From Hoeflea phototrophica DFL-43 (GTDB lineage: Bacteria > Pseudomonadota > Alphaproteobacteria > Rhizobiales > Rhizobiaceae): a stretch of DNA of 64,000 bases. The stretch lies in the NCBI RefSeq assembly GCF_000154705.2, contig NZ_CM002917.1:3545853-3609852 (forward strand), given 5' to 3'. The translations under genes were made by a program, and so were the position numbers. Of this stretch, positions 36,879 through 45,828 are shown one piece after another. The notes under the pieces are model-generated. The model saw nothing but the letters and a program-made list of their open reading frames with translations. It was not told where the DNA came from and searched no databases. Position 1 is the first letter of the stretch. The number at the start of each line of letters is the position of its first letter.

Positions 36879-37175
36879 ATGATCGACGCACAAGACCTGG
36901 AACGCAATTCGGATGAAGCTGCAACGCTGCTCAGCGCCATGGCAAACCAGAAACGCCTTCTAATTCTGTGCAATCTCGCAAGAGGCGAAGTGCAGGTCGG
37001 TGTCCTCGCTGAACGTGTGCAACTGAGCCAGTCAGCGCTCTCGCAGCATCTGGCCAAGCTTCGCAATCAGGGGCTTGTGTCGACGCGCCGGGAGGCGCAA
37101 ACAATCTTCTATTCGATAAATTCCAATCCCGTGCTGCAGATGCTCAGGACACTCGATACGCTTTATTGTCATTGA
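36879..37175 (+). CDS. ArsR family regulator, NolR-like
   Basis: A 98-residue winged-helix regulator. SAMANQKRLLIL, LSQSALSQHLAKLRNQGLVS and TRREAQTIFYS closely match NolR, the global repressor of Rhizobium nodulation and growth genes. The cysteine metal site of ArsR/SmtB (ELCVCDL) is absent, so metal sensing is unlikely. It precedes the copper genes by 80 bases with a hairpin between. Whether it regulates them is unknown. Confidence 0.85.
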   Translation: MIDAQDLERNSDEAATLLSAMANQKRLLILCNLARGEVQVGVLAERVQLSQSALSQHLAKLRNQGLVSTRREAQTIFYSINSNPVLQMLRTLDTLYCH

Positions 37176-37182
37176 ATCCAGC

Positions 37183-37203
37183 GCGCCGGCTTGCCGCCGG
37201 CGC
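37183..37203 (+). terminator. Probable terminator of the NolR-like gene
   Basis: GCGCCGGC (37183-37190) pairs with GCCGGCGC (37196-37203), 5-base loop, 7 bases after the stop. The T-tract is weak (TTGACGTTTT). Confidence 0.6.
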
Positions 37204-37254
37204 TTGACGTTTTCCGGTCGGCGTCCCCATATGGACCCTGAAAGGAAACAGCCA

Positions 37255-37467
37255 ATGACAGTTTCGATCAAAATCGAGGGTATGCATTGCAACGGCTGCG
37301 CGAACTCTGTCGAGAAGGCAGCGAAAGCGGTCGATGGCGTTTCCAATGTTCGCGTCAGCATAGAAGCCAATGAATTGACAGCCGATCTCGCCAAACCGGA
37401 GCTCGTTGATGCGCTCAAGGGAGCCATCGAGGCCAGCGGATTTGATGTGGTCGGCATCGGCAATTAA
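37255..37467 (+). CDS. copZ: Copper chaperone, heavy-metal-associated domain
   Basis: A 70-residue single HMA domain with GMHCNGCANSVEKA, the metal-binding MxCxxC, at residues 10-15. Ferredoxin-like length. AAGGA lies 8 bases before the ATG; the longer frame upstream was rejected. Its TAA overlaps the copA start (TAATG), so the two are translationally coupled, typical for a chaperone and its pump. Confidence 0.92.
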   Translation: MTVSIKIEGMHCNGCANSVEKAAKAVDGVSNVRVSIEANELTADLAKPELVDALKGAIEASGFDVVGIGN

Positions 37468-39725
37468 TGGATCTGGCGATGAACGCCGCCCCTCAACACC
37501 TGACCTTCGACATAAGCGGCATGACCTGCGCCAGCTGTTCAGCCCGTGTGGAAAAGGTGCTGTCGCGGCAGCCAGGCGTCCGTGAAGCGCGCGTCAACCT
37601 GGCGCTGGAACGCGCGGATATAGAGGGCGAAGCGCTTGATCCGGGTACGCTTGCAACGGCAATTGGCAAGGCCGGCTTCGGTGCATTGCTCCGTCAGGCG
37701 GATTTTGCAGCGCACCGCGACGCCGATGAAGCTCAGGCCGCGACACGCCGGGCCGATGAACGCCAGACACTCCTGCGCCTTGTCGTTTCCGCAATCCTGA
37801 CACTGCCGATTGTGATTGGCATGCTGCCGATGATGACTGGCATGGGGCAAGCCTGGATATCTCCGGTATGGCAAGCCATACTCGCCACCGGGGTAATGGG
37901 CGTATCCGGCAGCCGGTTCTGGCGCGAAGCCGTGGGCGCGCTGCGCGGCGGTTCCGCCAACATGGCGGTGCTGGTCTCTCTTGGCACAGGTGCCGCCTAT
38001 GTTTTCTCGATGTGGGTGCTCCTGAGCAACTGGGGTGATCCGCATGCCGCCCATGACGGCACATCCGCGCATCTGCATTTCGAAGCTGCCGCGGTGGTTC
38101 TCACGCTGATCATGCTGGGCAAATATCTCGAAGCACGGGCCAAGTCCGGCGCCGCAGGCGCGCTCAGGGCATTGGGCAGGCTGCAACCTGAAACCGCAGA
38201 TCTCAAGACCTTGAACGGATCCGTCCGCACCGTGCCGGTCGAGCGTCTGGTTGCGGGTGACATTATAATTGTCAAGCCAGGCGCGCGCGTCGCTGCCGAT
38301 GGCGTGATCACAGCTGGCCAGTCCTCGCTTGATGAGGCGATGGTGACCGGCGAAAGCATGCCGGTCGCCCGAGGCCCGGGCGAACCGGTGATCACAGGCA
38401 CCACCAACACCGATGGACTCCTCGAAGTCGAGGTCCGGGCTGTCGGTGCCGACACCCGGCTTGCCCGCATGACCCGTCTGGTGGAGGAAGCGCAGTCAGG
38501 CCACGCGCCTGTCCAGAAGCTGGTCGACCGGATTTCAGCTGTCTTTGTGCCGGTCATACTGGTGATTGCCGGCATCACGCTTTCCTGTTGGCTGCTTGTG
38601 GGCGCAGGTTTTGAAACAGCGATGGTCGCAGCCGTCGCAGTGCTGGTGATCGCCTGCCCCTGCGCGCTGGGGCTCGCCACCCCCACCGCATTGGTCGCAG
38701 GCACCGGGTCTGCAGCAAAGGCAGGCATCCTGATCCGCGACATCGAAACCCTGGAGCGCGCCACCGACATCAAGGCCATCGCCTTCGACAAGACCGGCAC
38801 ACTGACCGCCGGTGCGCCCGAAGTTGCGGACCTTTACCCGGCAGACGGCGTCAGCGCTGTTGATCTGTTGTCCCATGCCGCGGCGGTGGAGACCGGAAGC
38901 GAGCACCCCATCGCCAACGCCATTCTCGCCCGTGCAGAAGGATCCGGCGTCGCCTTCAAACCCGCCAGCGATATCCGCGCCGTGCCCGGGCGCGGACTTA
39001 CGGGAATGGAGGGCCAAATCAACATCCGTGTCGGATCTGCACGCTTCCTTGAGGAGGCCGGTATCGACACCACTCGGCTCGGCAAAAATATCGATCTCAA
39101 CGGTGCCGGAACGCTGGCCTGGGTCGCAGCCGACCAACGCCTGATCGGTGCAATCAGACTGGCCGACGCGATACGGCCGGAAGCCCGCACAGCCATCGCC
39201 GAATTGAATCGCCGCGGGTTGCAGACGATCATGCTCACCGGGGACAATCAGGCCACGGCGCGGGCAATCGGGGAGATGGCCGGGGTCTCGGACATACGTG
39301 CAGGCCTGCTGCCGGCAGAGAAGCTTGATGCGATACGCGAGTTGGCGCACCGGACCGGCGGCCATGTCGCCTTTGTCGGCGACGGCCTGAATGATGCGCC
39401 CGCGCTGGCAGCGGCCAGTCTCGGCATTGCCATGGCAGGCGGCGCGGACGCGGCGCGCGATGCGGCGGCAATCACCCTGATGCGGCCCGACTTGCGGCTG
39501 GTTCCAGCCGCCCTCGATGTGGCAGCGAAAACCCGCCGGACAATCCGCCAGAACCTCGGCTGGGCCTTCATCTACAATCTGATCGGGGTTCCGCTAGCAG
39601 CATTCGGCATACTGCCGCCAGTCTTTGCAGGTGCGGCAATGGCCTTTTCCTCGGTCAGTGTCGTCGCAAATTCGGCCCTCATGGCCCGCTGGCGGCCCAA
39701 AGCCGATCAGCCTCCTTCAAAGTGA
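37467..39725 (+). CDS. copA: Copper-translocating P1B-type ATPase
   Basis: A 752-residue copper exporter. N-terminal HMA domain with GMTCASCSARVEK (residues 18-30), phosphatase motif TGES near 295, ion-binding CPC in VIACPCALGLATP near 395, phosphorylation site DKTGTLT near 440, and hinge GDGLNDAPAL near 638. The CPC and the N-terminal CxxC point to Cu(I). No CueR gene is adjacent. It ends at a bidirectional terminator. Confidence 0.95.
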   Translation: MDLAMNAAPQHLTFDISGMTCASCSARVEKVLSRQPGVREARVNLALERADIEGEALDPGTLATAIGKAGFGALLRQADFAAHRDADEAQAATRRADERQTLLRLVVSAILTLPIVIGMLPMMTGMGQAWISPVWQAILATGVMGVSGSRFWREAVGALRGGSANMAVLVSLGTGAAYVFSMWVLLSNWGDPHAAHDGTSAHLHFEAAAVVLTLIMLGKYLEARAKSGAAGALRALGRLQPETADLKTLNGSVRTVPVERLVAGDIIIVKPGARVAADGVITAGQSSLDEAMVTGESMPVARGPGEPVITGTTNTDGLLEVEVRAVGADTRLARMTRLVEEAQSGHAPVQKLVDRISAVFVPVILVIAGITLSCWLLVGAGFETAMVAAVAVLVIACPCALGLATPTALVAGTGSAAKAGILIRDIETLERATDIKAIAFDKTGTLTAGAPEVADLYPADGVSAVDLLSHAAAVETGSEHPIANAILARAEGSGVAFKPASDIRAVPGRGLTGMEGQINIRVGSARFLEEAGIDTTRLGKNIDLNGAGTLAWVAADQRLIGAIRLADAIRPEARTAIAELNRRGLQTIMLTGDNQATARAIGEMAGVSDIRAGLLPAEKLDAIRELAHRTGGHVAFVGDGLNDAPALAAASLGIAMAGGADAARDAAAITLMRPDLRLVPAALDVAAKTRRTIRQNLGWAFIYNLIGVPLAAFGILPPVFAGAAMAFSSVSVVANSALMARWRPKADQPPSK

Positions 39726-39756
39726 AAAAGCCCGCCTCCTTCAGCAAGCGGGCTTT
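39726..39756. terminator. Bidirectional terminator between copA and the chemoreceptor gene
   Basis: AAAGCCCGC (39727-39735) pairs with GCGGGCTTT (39748-39756). T-rich tails exist on both strands, five on the minus strand. It serves both convergent genes. Confidence 0.88.
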
Positions 39757-39794
39757 GTAGAAACGCTCTGGGCGTCTACTGAGACCAGGAACGC

Positions 39795-41750
39795 TTAAAA
39801 CTCTTCCCAGTCGTCCTGCGCGAGAGCAGCGTTGCCATGGCTTTGCGGCTGCGGTGCAGGAGCCTTCGACGGTGCCCGGCTCGGCGCAGAGGGCTTGGCT
39901 TTCGGAGCAGCATCTGCCATCGCCTGAGCCGTTGCATGCAGGCTGGCAGATTGCATCGTGGCCGAGCCATCGATCCGGAACTGCGAGATCAGTTCGCGGA
40001 GTTTTCCGGCTTCCATCGCCAGTTCCGACGAAGCTGCATTGGATTCCTCGACCATCGCGGCATTCTGCTGCGTGGTCTGGTCCATCGAGTTGACAGCCTG
40101 GTTGACCTCGGACAGTCCGGTCGACTGCTCCTTGGCGGAGATCGCAATCGCATCCATATGCGTGTTGATGTCCGTAATGAAGCCACCGATCGTGCGCAGC
40201 GCCTCGCTTGCCTTGCGGACCAGGTCCACGCCGCTCGAGACTTCCGACGAGGAGTTCTGGATCAGCTCCTTGATCTCCTTGGCCGCGTTGGCGGAGCGCT
40301 GAGCCAGTTCCCGCACTTCCTGGGCGACGACTGCGAAGCCGCGACCTGCTTCACCTGCCCGCGCCGCTTCGACACCGGCATTGAGGGCAAGAAGGTTGGT
40401 CTGGAAGGCGATCTCGTCAATCACTCCGATGATGTTGGAGATCTGGTTGGAGCTTTCCTCGATCCGGCGCATCGCGTCTTCCGCACGGCCCACCACTTCG
40501 GAAGACTCGACTGCCGACGAGTTTGCCTGGGATGCAACACCGCGGGCTTCCTCGGTGCGCTGGGTCGAGTTGGTCACGTTGGCCGTGATCTCTTCCACTG
40601 CGGCCGCGGTTTCTTCAAGAGCCGCCGCCTGACGCTCGGTGCGCTTGGAAAGGTCATCCGTGCCGTTTGCGATTTCCCGGGTTCCGGTTTCCATCATCGA
40701 GACGCTCTCGGTGATCGAAGCCATGGTTCCGCTCAACTGCCGTATGGACTTGTTGAAGTCATGGCGCAGAGCCTCGAAGTCGGGAGCAAAAGCTTCCTCC
40801 AGCTGGAAGGAGAGATCGCCATCCGCGAGCCTCTGCAAGCCTGTTGCAAGGCCCGAAGTGGCAATCTTGAGCCGCTCGGCTGCATTTGCTTCGGCCGCTT
40901 CCTGAGCTGCGAGGCGATCAGCTTCGGCCTGCTGACGGTTTGCTTCAGCGTCAGCCTGCAGCTGCTTGTTGGCCACCGCAGCTTCGCGGAACACCTGCAT
41001 GGATTCAGCCATCTTGCCGATTTCATCCTTGCCGCCCTTGTCAATGGTCACGTCCAGATCGCCATCGGCAAGCCGTGCGGTCGCATCAGCCAGACGGCTC
41101 AACGGACGTGAAACAAGGCGGAAGTTCAGAAGCCCCATCAAGCCCGCCACAATCGCCACAATCACGGATGCAGCAAGGCTGATGAAAACCACTCCGGACA
41201 GCGCTGCGCGCTGTTCTTCTGCGGTAACAAGCGAACGTTCCTGAACAACAGTCGCGATCGATCCAATGTTTTCCTTGAAGGCGCCCTGAAGTTTTGTCCC
41301 TTCACCGGTCAACTCAAGCACGCGAGCGAGTTCAACGGTGAGCGGGTCACGCATCAGTGCAATCTGGCGATCAACCAATGTCGTACGCCATTCGGCCAGG
41401 ATTGTCTTGACATCCGCAACCGTCGAGGCCTGATCAGGAGCAGACTCCGCGACCATTGCTTCAAGTTTGGCAATGTCCGCGTCTATAACAGCGCTGGTTT
41501 CCTCGTAGACCGTCACGAAATCCCGATTGCCTGTCAAAAGGAAGTTCTTCAGCGCCATATTGGCGAAGGTAACATCATTGCTGATCTTGACCGTTTCTTC
41601 CCGCAACAGTGCCATGTTCTGATTGCGCTCAACGAGCTCGGTTGTGGTCACCGCACGAACATAAATCAGGCTGGATGCACTGATGGCGATGAATGCTAGG
41701 ATGGCGAACGCCACAAAGCCCTTGGCACTGACAGATATATTCTTGAGCAT
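39795..41750 (-). CDS. Methyl-accepting chemotaxis protein
   Basis: A 651-residue transmembrane receptor: TM1 about residues 10-32, periplasmic four-helix sensor region about 33-190, TM2 about 190-212, HAMP about 213-265, a second HAMP-like stretch near 300-345, and the signalling domain with hairpin tip [20 protein letters not shown] near residue 445. The last residues DDWEEF form a CheR/CheB-docking pentapeptide (E. coli NWETF type). The ligand is unknown. A periplasmic sensor-like gene lies just upstream on the same strand. Confidence 0.93.
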   Translation of the reverse strand: MLKNISVSAKGFVAFAILAFIAISASSLIYVRAVTTTELVERNQNMALLREETVKISNDVTFANMALKNFLLTGNRDFVTVYEETSAVIDADIAKLEAMVAESAPDQASTVADVKTILAEWRTTLVDRQIALMRDPLTVELARVLELTGEGTKLQGAFKENIGSIATVVQERSLVTAEEQRAALSGVVFISLAASVIVAIVAGLMGLLNFRLVSRPLSRLADATARLADGDLDVTIDKGGKDEIGKMAESMQVFREAAVANKQLQADAEANRQQAEADRLAAQEAAEANAAERLKIATSGLATGLQRLADGDLSFQLEEAFAPDFEALRHDFNKSIRQLSGTMASITESVSMMETGTREIANGTDDLSKRTERQAAALEETAAAVEEITANVTNSTQRTEEARGVASQANSSAVESSEVVGRAEDAMRRIEESSNQISNIIGVIDEIAFQTNLLALNAGVEAARAGEAGRGFAVVAQEVRELAQRSANAAKEIKELIQNSSSEVSSGVDLVRKASEALRTIGGFITDINTHMDAIAISAKEQSTGLSEVNQAVNSMDQTTQQNAAMVEESNAASSELAMEAGKLRELISQFRIDGSATMQSASLHATAQAMADAAPKAKPSAPSRAPSKAPAPQPQSHGNAALAQDDWEEF

Positions 41751-41824
41751 TGTCTCAATCCCGTTGTGTCTCTCGAACCTTCACCTGGCTTGTTCCAGGG
41801 GTTCGGGAACTTGAAACTGGTGCC

Positions 41825-42430
41825 TTACGCGCCTGCGGCGGTTCGGCGTTCAAGTTCAGTAAGGTTGACTTCCATTGTGACCGCGCCGATCGGCTCACCC
41901 TCATCGGTCACAGTGAAACTGACCTGGCCGCGCCAGATTTTTGCGCTGTCGTCCCATTCAGGCTCATCAATGAAGAGGGCATCCGCAGACACATCATAAG
42001 TCTTCTGGAACTTCGCTTCATCGCCCTGCCAGAAATCGCCGGTGATGGAGCTTTGCCCAACATTGAGGCCGTTCTGATCCATGACGAAAATTTCAGCATA
42101 GAGCCCAAGAGATTTTCCCTGCAGCCGCGTCAGATAGATCGAAAGCGGGTTCGACAATGTCGCTGCAATCAACGGCTTGTCGTCGCTCTCGCGCTCGGCC
42201 CGCCATTGCTGGTCGAGCGCGTCGATCTGATCCTGGGGCAGTTTTTTCAAACGGTCGTTCTGAGCACCGATCGAAATCCGGACGATGTCGGTTTCGATCC
42301 ACTGCCGCATATCCGCAATCAGCGCGGGAGTGATCAGGCTTTGGGCGTCTGGCGCGGGCGGCTGGGCAAAAGCTGCAGAGCCTGAAAGGCAGATTAACCC
42401 GGTCGCAAGAGTAGCTTTGAAAACGTTCAT
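41825..42430 (-). CDS. Periplasmic PDC/Cache-like sensor protein
   Basis: A 201-residue exported protein: signal peptide residues 1-22 (CLSGSAAFAQ), an alpha-helical region, then a PAS-like beta core GLYAEIFVMDQNGLNVGQ and GQVSFTVTDEGEPIGAVTME typical of PDC/Cache ligand-binding domains, here without any membrane or output domain. The ATG follows GGAGG. It lies 74 bases upstream of the chemoreceptor gene, so it may present a ligand to that receptor; this is inference. Confidence 0.72.
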   Translation of the reverse strand: MNVFKATLATGLICLSGSAAFAQPPAPDAQSLITPALIADMRQWIETDIVRISIGAQNDRLKKLPQDQIDALDQQWRAERESDDKPLIAATLSNPLSIYLTRLQGKSLGLYAEIFVMDQNGLNVGQSSITGDFWQGDEAKFQKTYDVSADALFIDEPEWDDSAKIWRGQVSFTVTDEGEPIGAVTMEVNLTELERRTAAGA

Positions 42431-42931
42431 TGGAACCTCCATTGTGTTGGTACAGTTGGAGGTTCCCGCTTAAGATGCGGTTAAGCTTACCGGATCCACT
42501 TACGCTAAAAATACCCCGTGAATTTTGGGAAAAAGGCACAAATGATCCCCTATTTGGGGGAAAAATCATATTAAATTTAGGGGATTATCTTATCCGGTGC
42601 GATTGCGTGATATCGCACCTTAAAATCAACGGCTGCCGTACACGAGATGGCAGACCCGTTGGTCGTAAACAGAACATGTTTTTGGGGATTGGCAGACGGG
42701 CGCCACCCTGCTCGGACGACGCCCGTCTAGCGACAGCGGGAATTCCCGCCATGCCGCCGGTCGCTGCGAACAATGCACATTTAAACTTGCTTGGGCCTTG
42801 CGCCGCAAAACCGCCCGCTTGCGGCAAATCCGCCTCCATGCCAATGCTCCACGCAGCGTTGGGGATACACAGCTTCGATTCCCCGTTGGATGGTGCAGTC
42901 CGGACCGGCAGTGCAGAGGAGAGAACTGCAA
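42431..42931. other. Gene-free divergent region with several dyad structures
   Basis: About 500 bases between divergent genes. The left part (42490-42600) is AT-rich with repeated G/C tracts, including ATGAT-CCCC-TATTT-GGGG-GAAAA-ATCAT near 42543-42570. The right part has a 9-bp perfect stem AGACGGGCG (42694-42702) / CGCCCGTCT (42720-42728) followed at once by the 14-bp palindrome GCGGGAATTCCCGC (42736-42749). No frame with a ribosome-binding site was found. It may hold two promoters, an operator or a small RNA. Confidence 0.5.
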
Positions 42932-43885
42932 TTGGCATACAAGATCATCATCGACACGGATCCGGGGATCGACGACGCCATGGCCATCGCCTACGCGATC
43001 GCTCATCCGCAACTGGACTTGCTGGCGCTGACCACCATTTTCGGCAATGTCCGCACCCATGAAGCAACCCGCAATGCTCTCGCACTTCTCGATCATTGGG
43101 GCTCGAAAGCCGACGTGGCCGAAGGTGAAACCGCACCGCTCGCGATTGCCGCCAATGAGCCAAGCTACCTGGTTCACGGTCTCAACGGATTTGGCGGCGT
43201 CGACATTCCGCAGTCCGCCCGCCAGAAGCATGAACACGATGCCGCCGACTACATCATTGACGCCACAAAACGCTTTCCCGGCGAAATCGTGCTGTGTGCC
43301 GTGGGCCCTCTGACCAATCTCGCACGGGCCCTGGAGCGTGACCCGGAAATCGTATCGCGCATCAAGGCGGTTGTTGTGATGGGTGGTGCGGTGCACCGCA
43401 AGGGCAATGTCACGACCATGGCCGAAGCCAATTTCTGGAACGACCCGCATGCCGCCGATAAGGTTCTGGCAGCCTCATGGCCTCTGGTCCTGGCGCCGCT
43501 TGACTGCACCATGCCGGTGTTGTTCACACCGGACTTCATGCAGGCAATTGCCCGGGAAAACACCACACTCGGTCCACCCCTGGCGGCCATGGCGGAGTTC
43601 TACGCCCGTTTCTACCGCTCCCATCTGGGGCTTGGCGGCTGTGTGCCCCATGATGTGATGGCCTTGTCCTGGCTCACAGTGCCCGGTGCCTTCCGGTTGC
43701 AGAAGGGCGCGCTCGCAGTTCTCACCGAAGGCCCCGCGATCGGCCAGAGCATCTTCCAGCCCGGTGGAACGCAAAGCCGCGCCACCATATTCAATGGCCG
43801 TCCCGATCATCTGGTGATGGTCGACACCGACCCCGACATGTTTATGGCAGACTACATGATGGTCATGACCCGCCACGCAGGCTAG
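42932..43885 (+). CDS. Inosine/uridine-preferring nucleoside hydrolase
   Basis: A 317-residue hydrolase that splits ribonucleosides into base and ribose. The N-terminal calcium/ribose motif DTDPGIDDAMA is at residues 8-18, followed by TTIFGNV and NPHAADKVL-type segments. The start is a TTG (LAYKIIIDTD) preceded by GAGGAG; the longer frame adds 47 residues of non-family sequence covering the palindromic region. It could feed uracil to the pyrimidine degradation genes further right. Confidence 0.9.
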   Translation: MAYKIIIDTDPGIDDAMAIAYAIAHPQLDLLALTTIFGNVRTHEATRNALALLDHWGSKADVAEGETAPLAIAANEPSYLVHGLNGFGGVDIPQSARQKHEHDAADYIIDATKRFPGEIVLCAVGPLTNLARALERDPEIVSRIKAVVVMGGAVHRKGNVTTMAEANFWNDPHAADKVLAASWPLVLAPLDCTMPVLFTPDFMQAIARENTTLGPPLAAMAEFYARFYRSHLGLGGCVPHDVMALSWLTVPGAFRLQKGALAVLTEGPAIGQSIFQPGGTQSRATIFNGRPDHLVMVDTDPDMFMADYMMVMTRHAG

Positions 43886-43967
43886 CGCCGGCCATCGACA
43901 CATCCATCCGCAGCCCTAGATGATGTCTTCATACAGATAGGCAGCGCGGACAGCGGGAAACGAACAC

Positions 43968-44672
43968 ATGCAAAGTCTTCAAACGGGCGGTCTGGCGATT
44001 GTCATCGGCCAGAGCGGCGGCATTGGTGCAGCCATCAAGGCGGCACTTGAAGCCTCTGGCTCTTTCGAGAGCGTCATCGGTTTCTCCCGCACATCAGAGC
44101 CCGGCATCGATTTGCTGGATGAAGCAACAATCGCGGCCGCAGCAGCACAGGCCAAGGCCACAGGGCTCGACATTCGCCTGGTGTTTGACGCCACAGGCTT
44201 TCTCCACGGCAACGGTTTCAGCCCGGAAAAATCCCTCTCGGCCATTGATCCGGCGCATATGGCCTATGCCTTTGCCGTCAATGCGGCCGGCCCGGCATTT
44301 CTGATGAAGCATTTTCTGCCACTTCTTCCAAAATCGGGAAAATCGGTCTTTGCCACCCTTTCGGCCAAGGTCGGCTCCATTGGCGACAACGCGCTGGGTG
44401 GCTGGTACAGCTACCGCGCCTCCAAGGCTGCACTCAATCAGTTGGTTCACTCAGCCGCAATCGAACTCAAGCGCCGCGCGCCGGAGGCCATATGCGTCGC
44501 CTTGCATCCGGGAACCGTCGACACCGGGCTGTCGGGTGATTTCGCCAAAAACGGACTGACAGTTCGCCCTCCCTCCGACGCGGCCACCATGCTGATTGAA
44601 GTGATTGACCAGCTGAAGCCCGCACAAACCGGCGGTTTTTATGACTACAAGGGCGAAGCTCTGCCCTGGTAG
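43968..44672 (+). CDS. SDR oxidoreductase, C-factor/CsgA-like
   Basis: A 234-residue SDR with an atypical cofactor loop GQSGGIGAAI instead of TGxxxGIG and catalytic Ser/Tyr/Lys in LSAKVGSIGDN and YSYRASKAALNQL. The short length and the HPGTVDTGLSGDF segment fit the CsgA/C-factor type subfamily. It lies 82 bases after the nucleoside hydrolase gene. The substrate is unknown. Confidence 0.85.
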   Translation: MQSLQTGGLAIVIGQSGGIGAAIKAALEASGSFESVIGFSRTSEPGIDLLDEATIAAAAAQAKATGLDIRLVFDATGFLHGNGFSPEKSLSAIDPAHMAYAFAVNAAGPAFLMKHFLPLLPKSGKSVFATLSAKVGSIGDNALGGWYSYRASKAALNQLVHSAAIELKRRAPEAICVALHPGTVDTGLSGDFAKNGLTVRPPSDAATMLIEVIDQLKPAQTGGFYDYKGEALPW

Positions 44673-44750
44673 AAAACTCAAACTCCAGCATCGCGGGATA
44701 CTGCGGCGTTCTTTACCGGGTTTTCACCCGGGCACCGCTATGATCCTATC

Positions 44751-45809
44751 ATGACAAAATCCGACATCATCCGCTGGGGCATAGCCGGGACTGGCCACAT
44801 TGCTCGCCAGTTCGCCGGTGACATACGCCACGCCCGCGCTGCGCGCCTGACCGCTGTTGCAAGCCGCTCGGAAGTTTCAGCGCAGTCATTCGCCAAGCAC
44901 TTCGATGGCGTGACCGGTTTTGCCTCCCTCGACGCGATGATTGGGTCCGGCCTGATTGATGCGGTCTATGTCGCCACACCCAATACGATCCATCATGATC
45001 AGGCCCTTTCTTGCATCAAGGCCCGCATGCCGGTGCTCGTGGAAAAACCGCTGACCGCGAACCTTGATCAAGCCCTCGATATCAAGGCAGCCGCAGAGAT
45101 TTCCAAAAGCTTCGTGATGGAGGCGATGTGGAGCCGCTATCTGCCTGCGGTGAGAGCAGCGCGTGCCGCCATTCTCTACGGCGCCATCGGTGAAATCCTC
45201 CGGTTTGAAGCAGACCTCGCCTGGAACGTGCCTTACGACCCGAAAAGCCGCTTCTTCGACAAGGCCCAGGGCGGCGGCGTCCTGCACGATCTTGGTGTCT
45301 ATCCCCTGTCTCTCGCAAGGTATTTTCTCGGCGAACCCCAGCATGTTGACGGCACCTGGCGCGCAGCTCCGTCCGGCGTCGATATCAGCGCCCACCTTGC
45401 GCTGCGTTTCGCCGATGTTGAGGCACATGTTTCCTGCAGCTTTGAGCGTGACGGATCAAACCGGATCATCATTGAGGGCGAGAAGGGCGTGATGGTTCTC
45501 GGCCCGCTTTTCATCAAGGCGGAGGAGTACACCATCTTCGCCTCGCGGCGGCTCGCAGACCTCGCCCATCCCGGCGGCAGCGGACTGTCGGCACGCCTTC
45601 GCCGCAAGCTCTCCCGGTCGATGCCCCTGCCCGGCGTGACGCGGCATCCCTATCGCTTCGAGGGAACCGGCATGGAGTTTGAAATCGACGCCGCTTCAAG
45701 CGCGATCAGGGAAGGCAGGCTGGAGGAACCGTCCAATAGGCTGGATGACACACTGGCCGTTCTGCGAATGATCGGGCAGGTGCTTGCTCGCCCGCCGGAA
45801 ACGGCCTGA
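44751..45809 (+). CDS. Gfo/Idh/MocA family oxidoreductase
   Basis: A 352-residue NAD(P)-dependent oxidoreductase, usually acting on sugars or inositols. Rossmann motif GIAGTGHIARQF at residues 9-20, the conserved EKPLTAN near 98, and the C-terminal beta-sheet domain. It converges on a second member of the same family with only 19 bases between stops. The substrate is unknown. Confidence 0.9.
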   Translation: MTKSDIIRWGIAGTGHIARQFAGDIRHARAARLTAVASRSEVSAQSFAKHFDGVTGFASLDAMIGSGLIDAVYVATPNTIHHDQALSCIKARMPVLVEKPLTANLDQALDIKAAAEISKSFVMEAMWSRYLPAVRAARAAILYGAIGEILRFEADLAWNVPYDPKSRFFDKAQGGGVLHDLGVYPLSLARYFLGEPQHVDGTWRAAPSGVDISAHLALRFADVEAHVSCSFERDGSNRIIIEGEKGVMVLGPLFIKAEEYTIFASRRLADLAHPGGSGLSARLRRKLSRSMPLPGVTRHPYRFEGTGMEFEIDAASSAIREGRLEEPSNRLDDTLAVLRMIGQVLARPPETA

Positions 45810-45828
45810 AGCCAGCTCAGAACAACTC

